Origin: a virus
IMG/VR virus record: IMGVR_UViG_3300003138_000004
Location: 1-21,040 of that record
Length of the DNA stretch: 21,040 nucleotides
Reading direction: 5' to 3' (one strand)
Shown here: positions 14,922 through 21,040 of the stretch, in pieces
Layout of the letters: the number at the start of each line of letters is the position of its first letter
Position numbering within the stretch: the stretch's first letter is position 1
Program-made: the position numbers and the translations under genes
The notes under the pieces: model-generated
The model's database searches: none
What the model saw: the letters and a program-made list of their open reading frames with translations, nothing else
What the model was told of the DNA's origin: nothing

Positions 14922-15839
14922 TTAGTTTTGTGCTACATAGTTATCCGATACAATAGCCGCACGCCCTTCTTCACGTGTTGGCATAACGATAAAGTGATGT
15001 CGGAAATTCATCATATTACGCTGATTAGCCGGGTCTTTTGCAGCTTCTGAATAATACATCTTAGTCCATCCCTGTGCTTTTGCAGCTCTTTCAAGCGTAA
15101 AAAATACGGATGCTTTTCTCGAAGTGGCTGTTGGTACAGCACCAAAGGCAAGCTTGGTTTTAGTTGCCGGTTCATACAATGGATTGCCGGTATAATCAAA
15201 TACCTGGAATCCTACAAAATCAGAAACCTTACCCGATTTGTAGTTATAATACTGGTCTGCAAATTTCTGATCCCAGCTTAAAATATCGTTCACATGATCG
15301 TTGCATAGCACCAACCTTCTTCCTTCTTCAGGAATTTCAAGATCATCAAGTTCTTTTTTCAACCGAACGATATCGGCATAAGCCAACCTTCTTCTTCCGG
15401 TTCCATCATCATCACCTGTAGTTACAAGGATAGGCATTGCAGCCGTTGCTCCACTTGGAGCCAGGGCATGAATAGCCTTTTTAATCTTGTTACGGGCAAT
15501 AGCTTTGGCATGCTTACTTTTTACAGTAGCAATCTTATCGTAAGTGAGAGCATACAGCTCATCATCGGTAACAGGGGTTTGCTTGGTTTGGTACTTATCC
15601 AATTGAAGAGTAACATCCTCTTCGCCTAATTCCTGAACAGGAATAGGATAGGTAGTATTGTTAATCAATACATCGGGAGAAACTCCCATATACACAGCAT
15701 GTATAACCTGAGCTTCGTCACCTACGTTACTCACGTAGCGGCTAAAGTCTTCAATTCCTTCAAGGAAAGTGCTTTTTTCGAGTGCGGAGAATTCTTCAAT
15801 TACTTTCCCCGTCCAAATTTCTTTTCTAACTCCTGACAT
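14922..15839 (-). CDS. Major capsid protein
   Basis: 305 residues, MSGVRKEIWTGKVIEEFSAL at the start. It contains segments typical of the Bacteroidetes Mu-like capsid family: DVTLQLDKYQTKQTPVTDDE, YDKIATVKSKHAKAIARNKI, VLCNDHVNDILSWDQKFAD and VFFTLERAAKAQGWTKMYY. The length and the basic/acidic pattern fit an HK97-fold shell protein without a long N-terminal delta domain. It sits directly after the protease-scaffold gene (19 nt), the usual order. No cross-linking residues can be assigned from sequence alone. Confidence 0.8.
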   Translation of the reverse strand: MSGVRKEIWTGKVIEEFSALEKSTFLEGIEDFSRYVSNVGDEAQVIHAVYMGVSPDVLINNTTYPIPVQELGEEDVTLQLDKYQTKQTPVTDDELYALTYDKIATVKSKHAKAIARNKIKKAIHALAPSGATAAMPILVTTGDDDGTGRRRLAYADIVRLKKELDDLEIPEEGRRLVLCNDHVNDILSWDQKFADQYYNYKSGKVSDFVGFQVFDYTGNPLYEPATKTKLAFGAVPTATSRKASVFFTLERAAKAQGWTKMYYSEAAKDPANQRNMMNFRHHFIVMPTREEGRAAIVSDNYVAQN

Positions 15840-15858
15840 TGGTTCTTATTTTAAATGA

Positions 15859-16356
15859 TTATAATTCAGGTTCAACACCATATTTAGCTTTATACAAAGC
15901 CTTGAAAGCTTCAGGGTCTTTCCTTGGCATGGCTTCTAACTCTGCCTCCACAACCTTGTTAGCTGCGGCCTCTGTCTGCCATTTATCCCAGTCCCAATCT
16001 TTACGGCTGGCTGCTTTAGGGCCTTCTCCACCACCTTTACCTTCTAATTTATCGGTAATACTCTCGTATACCTGCATGTCGGCAAATATTGCATTCAGCT
16101 CTTCCAAACCAATTCGTTCGCCCCTTTCTTCATATTCTGCCACTTTCGCCTCTGGAATTTTACCAGCATCCTTAGCTGCTTTCACAGCTGCTTTAATAGC
16201 AGATTTCTGCGACTCTTTTAGTTTCGTCTCGGCTTCTTTGGCTTTGTCATCGCCAGCCTTGATTTTAGTGTCAATTGCAGCCATGATCTCCTCCTCAGAG
16301 CTGGCTTCGGTAACAGTTGTTAAGCCGTACCTGTTGATCAAAGTTTTTTTGTCCAT
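15859..16356 (-). CDS. Possible nested scaffold protein (internal start)
   Basis: Codon 219 of the protease gene is an ATG at 16356 that opens MDKKTLINRYGLTTVTEAS, exactly where the protease domain ends and the helical scaffold region begins. It would give a 165-residue scaffold in the same frame, as in Mu Z and lambda Nu3. The bases before it (AAAATAAAACGGAA) contain no strong Shine-Dalgarno, which is normal for Bacteroidetes genes. It is inferred by analogy; the full-length protein could simply be cut instead. Confidence 0.4.
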   Translation of the reverse strand: MDKKTLINRYGLTTVTEASSEEEIMAAIDTKIKAGDDKAKEAETKLKESQKSAIKAAVKAAKDAGKIPEAKVAEYEERGERIGLEELNAIFADMQVYESITDKLEGKGGGEGPKAASRKDWDWDKWQTEAAANKVVEAELEAMPRKDPEAFKALYKAKYGVEPEL

Positions 16357-17010
16357 TTCCGTTTTATTTTGAATTTTCAATTCGGGTATAAGTACTGCGG
16401 CAAAACGTTCATATACGCCTCTTGCCCCAAGCGTTTCAATTTCTTCTCTGTTCAGCGTAGTAATATCAGTTACTGTCGATGGTATTTTTTTATTGAACAA
16501 TCCCATCTCAATTAACTCATCGGCATCGTACCAGTAATCGCTACCATCCATCCATTCGTTAACTTCAGCCTCTGTTTTATTGGTAATCTCTAAAAGCCTT
16601 TTCTTAAACTGCTTTTCAATGATGCGAAGTAATTTGGCAGTTTGCTCCATGTCCTTAGCAGTTCCATATGCTCCACCTCTGACTGTATGAATCATGCTTA
16701 AACCATTGCTAGCTATGTAACGTGTGTTGCATGCCATTGCAATAGGCACGCCCATCGAAGCAATAATACCTGGAGCATATAAATCAACAACACCGCCTGC
16801 TTTCTGAAATTCATTAATGAAAGTAATCATCAAATTACCTTCGAAAACATCACCGCCATAGGTGTGCATCCAGAAGTCAACATGCTTAATTCCCGATGTT
16901 TTAATGTCGTGCAACGCATTCTCAACAGCCCTAAAATCAAGATAGGCACCACCTACGTAACCGTAAATGGTGAGAATTGCCTTATCCGATTTCTTTTCTA
17001 ATCTAAACAT
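15859..17010 (-). CDS. ClpP-like prohead protease with C-terminal scaffold region
   Basis: 383 residues. Residues 1-180 have the ClpP/S14 fold: VDFWMHTYGGDVFEGN at about 44-59, the nucleophile Ser85 in APGIIASMGVPIAMAC, His108 in SMIHTVRGGA, and an acidic residue near 155-158 before DADELIEMGLFN. Residues 219-383 are charged and helical (KAGDDKAKEAETKLKESQKS, AIFADMQVYESITDKLEG) and resemble a scaffold. It is the first gene of the minus-strand block. The arrangement recalls Mu I/Z and lambda C/Nu3, where the protease frame contains a nested scaffold start. Maturation probably removes the scaffold from the prohead. Confidence 0.8.
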   Translation of the reverse strand: MFRLEKKSDKAILTIYGYVGGAYLDFRAVENALHDIKTSGIKHVDFWMHTYGGDVFEGNLMITFINEFQKAGGVVDLYAPGIIASMGVPIAMACNTRYIASNGLSMIHTVRGGAYGTAKDMEQTAKLLRIIEKQFKKRLLEITNKTEAEVNEWMDGSDYWYDADELIEMGLFNKKIPSTVTDITTLNREEIETLGARGVYERFAAVLIPELKIQNKTEMDKKTLINRYGLTTVTEASSEEEIMAAIDTKIKAGDDKAKEAETKLKESQKSAIKAAVKAAKDAGKIPEAKVAEYEERGERIGLEELNAIFADMQVYESITDKLEGKGGGEGPKAASRKDWDWDKWQTEAAANKVVEAELEAMPRKDPEAFKALYKAKYGVEPEL

Positions 17011-17204
17011 TCAACATTGGTTTACATGATTTTCAAGGTTTAATTAAACTGAAATAATTCAGAGTAAAAGCAATTACAATTTTAACACGATTTGTGTATT
17101 ATACCTATTATATATGTCAGTATATCAGTATTTTATGACAGTATATCAGAATAACTGTTTTTTGAAATGGTTAAAAACCACCTTTGTATAAAATAGGTAT
17201 TATT
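17011..17204. promoter_or_regulatory. Divergent control region with repeated operator-like sites
   Basis: About 190 AT-rich bases separate the two transcription arms. CAGTATATCAG occurs twice as direct repeats (17118-17128 and 17139-17149), 21 bp apart, i.e. two helical turns. Outside them lies an inverted pair: ATACCTATT at 17101-17109 and its complement AATAGGTAT at 17192-17200, extending to 13 of 15 matches. A weak promoter may lie at 17179-17186 (CACCTTTG against TAnnTTTG, one mismatch), with TTTG at 17161-17164. No -7 element could be found for the minus-strand block. The layout suggests a phage late activator or repressor acting on both arms; which one is unknown. Confidence 0.45.
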
Positions 17205-17717
17205 ATGGCAAAAGAACGTGAACGAAAACTCGCTTATCATTTCATCGTAGAGCAGGGAAAATCATCGAAGGAAACATGTCTGCTTCTTAAAAATTTAGGT
17301 ATGTCGGTTTCTGAAGTGACCATGAGTAAGTGGGTTGTTGATGGTAACTGGAGAGATCTGCGTAATGCGAAAATATCTAATCCGCAAAACAGGATCAACA
17401 ATATCAAACAAATCATTAACGATCTTACTGAGGATCGCATTGAAAAATCAAAGCTCTTAAAAAAGGCAGAATTTAATAAGGATGAAGAGGGAGTAAAACA
17501 ACTGCGTTCTGAAATTGCCAAAATTGATGATTCTGTATCGAAGTGGAATAAAACGCTTCTTTCGGTCGACAGCGAAAATAAGGTAACCCTATCCACATAT
17601 ATTGCTGTTATGGAAATGATCTTCGATGCTCTGAATAAGTTTGATGAAAAACTGTACTTAAAAACTTTCGATTTTCAAGAAACTCACTTAAACGAAGTTT
17701 CATTAAAATTTAACTAA
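17205..17717 (+). CDS. Terminase small subunit (DUF1804-like)
   Basis: 170 residues from the ATG at 17205 (MAKERERKLAYHFIVEQGKS). A TTG start at 17184 would add 7 residues but overlaps the candidate promoter. Residues 1-55 hold a helix-turn-helix (KETCLLLKNLGMSVSEVTMS, then KWVVDGNWRDLR), as in Mu gp27/DUF1804 proteins. Residues 60-125 are a coiled coil (IEKSKLLKKAEFNKDEEGVK). The stop is immediately followed by the large-subunit ATG. The protein would recognise phage DNA for packaging and recruit the large subunit. Confidence 0.75.
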   Translation: MAKERERKLAYHFIVEQGKSSKETCLLLKNLGMSVSEVTMSKWVVDGNWRDLRNAKISNPQNRINNIKQIINDLTEDRIEKSKLLKKAEFNKDEEGVKQLRSEIAKIDDSVSKWNKTLLSVDSENKVTLSTYIAVMEMIFDALNKFDEKLYLKTFDFQETHLNEVSLKFN

Positions 17718-19247
17718 ATGAAAGTACAGGATAAAGAATCAATAAAAAGATACCGTGAGAAGATAAAGGCAAGAAGACAAAATAAAGCTTTTATCCGTGA
17801 TGACGAAACACGCGAAGAGCAGCAACGAAGAATAAAAAAAGCTAAAAATAATGTAGGTTTTTTTGTTGAAACTTACATGACTGAAATAGCCGAATGCAAG
17901 TCATCATGGTTTCAAATTCGCCTGGCTAACCTCGTTCTAAAAATGTGGGTTATACGAATATTAGTGCGCTGGGGGCGTGGACTTGCAAAATCAGTTTGGG
18001 TTGACTTAATTATTCCACTTTGGCTTTGGGTTAACGGAGAATCCATCTACATGGTTCTCGTGGCTAATAACTTTGATAAAGCAGCTGAATTACTTTCTGA
18101 TATACAACTGGAATTTGAGGAGAACGATTTATTACGTCATGATTTTGGAGAGCAGGTATTATCCGGCTCGTGGGCCGATGGTGATTTTTCCACAAAAGAT
18201 GGAAGATTCCACGGAGTGGCATTGGGTATGGGGCAAAGTCCCAGGGGTTTGCGTAAAAGGAAACACCGCCCTAATTACATCGTGTGCGATGATTTGGAAG
18301 ATAAGGACACCAGCCGAAACCCCAAACGTCAAGATGATATTGTAAAGTGGATTGAAAGAGATTTGCTACCAACAATGGACGGCCCGATTAGAAGGTACCT
18401 GCATGCCAATAACGATCCATGGCCCCGTTCCATTCAAAATTTATTGGAAAGCCGACACCCAAAATGGATTGTTGATGAAGTAAAAGCTTACGATCAAACG
18501 ACCTACGAGCCAGCATGGAAAGAAAAGTATGACAATACTTATTATCGTGATTGGGAAGAAGATATTGGAGCATTAGCAGCTCGTGCTGAGTTCAACCACG
18601 AAAAGCACGTGGAAGGTAAAATTTTTACCGATGAACACATTCAGTGGGGAAAACCTCCGGCAATGAACCATTTTAAAATATTAATCGGCTTTTGGGATGT
18701 TGCATTTTCGGGTAAAAGCGACTACAACGCCGTTAAGGTGTGGGGATTGTATGAGCGTGAGTTTTGGCAAATGAAGGCTTTTGTACGCCAGTGCAAAATG
18801 GTTGATGCTATTCGGTTCATATATGATTATGAAGAAGGATTACCCGAAACCGTGGTTGTACACTGGAAGGTTGAAAGCCAGTTCTGGAATGATCCTTTAA
18901 GAGATGCACTCCGGTTGGTTGAGATGGAGAAAGGCAGGCCGCTTAACATTGCTATTGTTGACCGCCCACGCACCAACAAGTATGACCGTATTGTAGCCGG
19001 ATTGCATCCATACTACCAAAACGGGCGCATTTACTACAACGAAAAGGAGAAAGCAAACAACGATATGCAGGTTGGTATATCGCAGCTTAAAGGAATTGAA
19101 CCGGGTTACAAAACCCACGACGACAGTCCCGATGCCGATGAACAGGCTCTTAACCATCTGGGTACTTATATAAGAGCCGAGAACTATGGTTCTATTCGCA
19201 CACGCAGTAAAGCAAGCATTCATGTTAATTCTAAAAACAGGTTTTAA
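17718..19247 (+). CDS. Terminase large subunit (Mu gp28-like)
   Basis: 509 residues. The ATPase has a Walker A-type motif RWGRGLAKS at 84-92 and Walker B YIVCDDLED at 187-195. The RNase H-like nuclease has its first acid in IGFWDVAFSGKSDY (Asp327) and the last in HDDSPDADEQA (467-477), a close match to the family signature. It lies immediately after the small subunit with no gap. It pumps DNA into the prohead and cuts the concatemer or, in Mu-like phages, the integrated genome plus host DNA. Both halves look intact. The packaging mechanism cannot be told from sequence alone. Confidence 0.85.
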   Translation: MKVQDKESIKRYREKIKARRQNKAFIRDDETREEQQRRIKKAKNNVGFFVETYMTEIAECKSSWFQIRLANLVLKMWVIRILVRWGRGLAKSVWVDLIIPLWLWVNGESIYMVLVANNFDKAAELLSDIQLEFEENDLLRHDFGEQVLSGSWADGDFSTKDGRFHGVALGMGQSPRGLRKRKHRPNYIVCDDLEDKDTSRNPKRQDDIVKWIERDLLPTMDGPIRRYLHANNDPWPRSIQNLLESRHPKWIVDEVKAYDQTTYEPAWKEKYDNTYYRDWEEDIGALAARAEFNHEKHVEGKIFTDEHIQWGKPPAMNHFKILIGFWDVAFSGKSDYNAVKVWGLYEREFWQMKAFVRQCKMVDAIRFIYDYEEGLPETVVVHWKVESQFWNDPLRDALRLVEMEKGRPLNIAIVDRPRTNKYDRIVAGLHPYYQNGRIYYNEKEKANNDMQVGISQLKGIEPGYKTHDDSPDADEQALNHLGTYIRAENYGSIRTRSKASIHVNSKNRF

Positions 19248-19249
19248 TT

Positions 19250-19687
19250 ATGGCATTTTTATCAGATAACGATTACGATGTTCAGATACGTGCTGAAATA
19301 GCAAAGCTAATCGATACCACACAGGAAAAAAGTAAGTTAAAAAGAGCTGTTGATGTGGCGATAGATCAAATTAAAAACTATTTGGCCGGACAATATGATG
19401 TAAATCAAATATTTGTTGATGCTCCTGTTGGCGAAGAAGAAGATACACGTGATCATTTTATTGTAATGTGTACCATCGATATGGCATTATACCACCTATG
19501 GAGCAAAGAAGGAGGTAATAAGATCCCACAAACCCGCAGCGACAGATATGCTGATTGCCTGGAATGGTTAAAGGCTGTGCAGAAAGGTGCGCCATGTAAC
19601 CTTCCACTGATTACCGATGATGAAGGTAATACCGTGACTGATATAAGAATCTGGAGTAAACATGAACCTGAAGATAATCGATTTTAA
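19250..19687 (+). CDS. DUF1320-family protein (Mu gp36-like)
   Basis: 145 residues, MAFLSDNDYDVQIRAEIAKL at the start, then YLAGQYDVNQIF and MCTIDMALYHLWSKEG, then the conserved RYADCLEWLKAVQKG near the C-terminus. This is the DUF1320/gp36 pattern, a head-completion or neck-type protein in Mu-like phages. In Mu it follows the capsid genes; here it sits between terminase and portal, 2 nt from each, which is a different order. The function is inferred from the family. Confidence 0.7.
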   Translation: MAFLSDNDYDVQIRAEIAKLIDTTQEKSKLKRAVDVAIDQIKNYLAGQYDVNQIFVDAPVGEEEDTRDHFIVMCTIDMALYHLWSKEGGNKIPQTRSDRYADCLEWLKAVQKGAPCNLPLITDDEGNTVTDIRIWSKHEPEDNRF

Positions 19688-19689
19688 TT

Positions 19690-20928
19690 ATGGAATACGA
19701 AGTACAATCACAATCATATTTGTTTGGTTTAGTTAAGCGAGAAACCAAAATACCAGTAGCAGCTGCAAGCAGTGCTAATAAAAAAGGTTTAATCGCTCAA
19801 ATTGTTGGTGAGTTTAAAGATAAAACCAGATCAGACATTAAAAAGTGGCGTGGGGCCCTTGATGCTGCCGATAACTACGAAGATCCCCGCTGGTTTATTT
19901 TACAGGATTTGTACGATAACCTGATGTCCGACGGTCACTTACAGGCACTTATGCAAATAAGAACAGCTGCTGTTACCGGTAACAGGTTTTATATTATGGA
20001 TCAGGACGGAAACGAGAACGAAGAGGCAAGCCGCCAGTTGGAAACCGAATGGTTTTACAACTTAATGGAGCGTTGGCTTTACAGTATTTATCGTAAGTAT
20101 TCTGTAAATGAGTTAGTGGATCCGGTTAATATGATCTGGAAAATGGTCCCACACCGGAATGTTTGTCCTCAATTTGAGAGAATATATTTCGAGGTTGGTG
20201 GTAATAAATTCATTAATTATACTGATCCTAAATTTCAAAAGAACTTAATTTCTGTTGAAAGTATTCATCCATATGGCGCATTGAATGATATCATTCCTCA
20301 ATTAATTTGGAAAAGGAATGCCCAACAGGTGTGGGCCGATCTTTCCGAACGTTTTGGAATACCAATGGTAACAGCCGAAACAATTACCACTGATAAAAAG
20401 AAACTGGACGAAATTGAGGAAGCCTTAAACAACCTCGGCCAGGCTGCCAATGCTGTTTTACCTGAAGGTACCAAGGTTACCATTCACGATGGTTCAACCA
20501 AAGGAGATCCACACAAGATTTTCATGGAGCAAATAAAAACCACGAATGATGAAATGAGTAAGGCTTTCTTAGGTGGTACAATGGTTGTTGATGACGGTAG
20601 CTCCAGAAGCCAGAGCGAAGTTCACGAGCGCACGCTGGATGAAAAGATTGCCGAAAAAGACAGACGCATGATTGAGTTTACGGTTAATAACAAACTCATT
20701 CCAATGCTTCGTATGCATGGCTTTAAATTTAACGATAACGAGCGTTTTGTTTTCGACCGCTCCGAATCATTATCCTTAAAAGAACATTGGGAAATTGTTC
20801 AGGGGGTACTCAATAGTTATGAGGTTGATGAACAATGGATATCGAAAACATTTAACGTGCCAATTCTTGGTAAAAAAGAAAGCCAGGCAGTTAATCCTAC
20901 TCAGAGCCTTGCTGCAAATTTTCGTTAG
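19690..20928 (+). CDS. Portal protein (DUF935, Mu gp29-like), zero-frame product
   Basis: 412 residues. Features match DUF935 portals: DPRWFILQDLYDNLMSDGHL near 67, LQALMQIRTAAVTGN, ADLSERFGIPMVTAET in the middle, VHERTLDEKIAEKDRRMIE and the C-terminal ESLSLKEHWEIVQGVLNS, then SKTFNVPILGKK. The TAG at 20926 comes soon after this conserved end, and the frame then appears to continue in the -1 register (see the frameshift site). The protein is shorter than Mu gp29 (512 residues). It forms the dodecameric vertex through which DNA enters the head. It starts 2 nt after the DUF1320 gene. Confidence 0.85.
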   Translation: MEYEVQSQSYLFGLVKRETKIPVAAASSANKKGLIAQIVGEFKDKTRSDIKKWRGALDAADNYEDPRWFILQDLYDNLMSDGHLQALMQIRTAAVTGNRFYIMDQDGNENEEASRQLETEWFYNLMERWLYSIYRKYSVNELVDPVNMIWKMVPHRNVCPQFERIYFEVGGNKFINYTDPKFQKNLISVESIHPYGALNDIIPQLIWKRNAQQVWADLSERFGIPMVTAETITTDKKKLDEIEEALNNLGQAANAVLPEGTKVTIHDGSTKGDPHKIFMEQIKTTNDEMSKAFLGGTMVVDDGSSRSQSEVHERTLDEKIAEKDRRMIEFTVNNKLIPMLRMHGFKFNDNERFVFDRSESLSLKEHWEIVQGVLNSYEVDEQWISKTFNVPILGKKESQAVNPTQSLAANFR

Positions 20929-20957
20929 GTGGTAATCCGGGGGCATCGATTACCACC
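20916..20957 (+). promoter_or_regulatory. Candidate -1 programmed frameshift site at the end of the portal gene
   Basis: In the portal frame the bases read GCA AAT TTT CGT TAG. A AAT TTT (20916-20922) is a correctly phased X XXY YYZ heptamer. Five bases later a perfect 10-bp stem begins: GGTGGTAATC (20928-20937) with GATTACCACC (20948-20957) around a 10-base loop. Heptamer, 5-nt spacer and strong hairpin are the standard parts of a -1 frameshift signal. No T tract follows the stem, so a terminator reading is less likely. AAATTTT is a weaker slip sequence in bacteria than A AAA AAG. Confidence 0.6.
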
Positions 20958-21040
20958 GAACATAAGCCCGAACTTTACAGCGATGTTTGCCCGCACTGTG
21001 GAGGCAAACATCCAACGGCTATGGATGATATTCCGGCTAC
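20922..21040 (+). CDS. -1-frame extension of the portal protein (runs off the window)
   Basis: After a slip at 20916-20922 translation would continue as SLGGNPGASITTEHKPELYS and then DVCPHCGGKHPTAMDDIPA, open to the end of the window (at least 39 residues). The -1 frame is open from 20895. It contains no ATG, GTG or TTG before the ATG at 21021, so the extension needs frameshifting or a repaired indel rather than its own start. CPHCGGKH (from about 20988) looks like one half of a metal-binding C-x-x-C site. It might be the true C-terminus of the portal or a linker to a head-morphogenesis domain. It is partial here. Confidence 0.55.

Noticed and set aside
15839-16372. 177-codon plus-strand open frame opposite the protease/scaffold gene
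   Set aside because: It is a mirror of the Ala/Lys/Glu-rich scaffold region read antisense (Ser/Phe/Leu-rich), has no family-like motif and no operon context.
20928-20957. The portal-end hairpin as an intrinsic terminator
   Set aside because: No T tract follows the stem, and the open -1 frame runs through and beyond it.
1-21040. CRISPR array, transposase or rRNA/tRNA genes
   Set aside because: No regularly spaced repeats, transposase motifs or RNA-gene signatures were found on either strand.

Overview
The window is the structural half of a contractile-tailed (myovirus-type) phage or prophage of a Bacteroidetes host. The Bacteroidetes assignment rests on the AT-rich composition, a TAnnTTTG-type promoter element, the near absence of Shine-Dalgarno sequences, signal peptides ending in -AQ/-SQ, and gene families (DUF6046, DUF2586-type sheath, Bacteroidetes-type baseplate J) that I associate with that phylum. 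The terminase, portal and DUF1320 proteins look Mu-like. Whether the element is a transposing phage cannot be decided, because no integrase, transposase or early region lies in the window.

Layout. A short divergent control region (17011-17204) splits the genome into two arms. To the right, on the plus strand, lie the small terminase subunit, large terminase subunit, DUF1320 protein and DUF935 portal. The portal's reading frame appears to continue past its stop codon in the -1 frame. To the left, on the minus strand, a nearly gap-free block of about 16 kb runs from head to fibre. It carries prohead protease with a probable nested scaffold, major capsid protein, an exported protein, an XhlA-like membrane protein, a K/E-rich coiled-coil protein, a small protein, an exported/membrane protein, tail sheath, tail tube, a tail assembly chaperone with a -1 frameshift product, DUF6046, a gpD-type hub, spike, gp25/gpW-type wedge protein, Cys/His peptidoglycan hydrolase, LysM/gpX-type protein, baseplate J, a gp48-like baseplate protein, tail-collar protein, two or three fibre or adhesin proteins, and a broken DNA adenine methyltransferase. 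Most junctions are ATGA, TAATG or TAGTG overlaps, so the block is probably translationally coupled. No tape-measure gene is present where one is expected.

The left end (about 106-229) holds the most unusual item. A perfect Bacteroidetes -7 element is followed by about 113 nt that fold into two nested perfect helices, a GC hairpin, and a further 10-bp helix that would close a pseudoknot and ends in a U tract. Non-Watson-Crick pairs are G-U on the plus strand and A-C on the minus strand, so the plus-strand transcript is the likely functional one. It looks like a self-contained small RNA gene lying tail-to-tail with the truncated methyltransferase.

Other points of interest are a textbook -1 frameshift site (heptamer, 5-nt spacer, perfect 10-bp hairpin) at the end of the portal gene; an A AAA AAC slip site in the tail chaperone that accounts for an otherwise empty 0.2-kb stretch; Sec-type signal peptides on four proteins of the structural block, two of them fibre-like; and a beta-propeller domain with Asp-boxes inserted between two copies of a fibre module.
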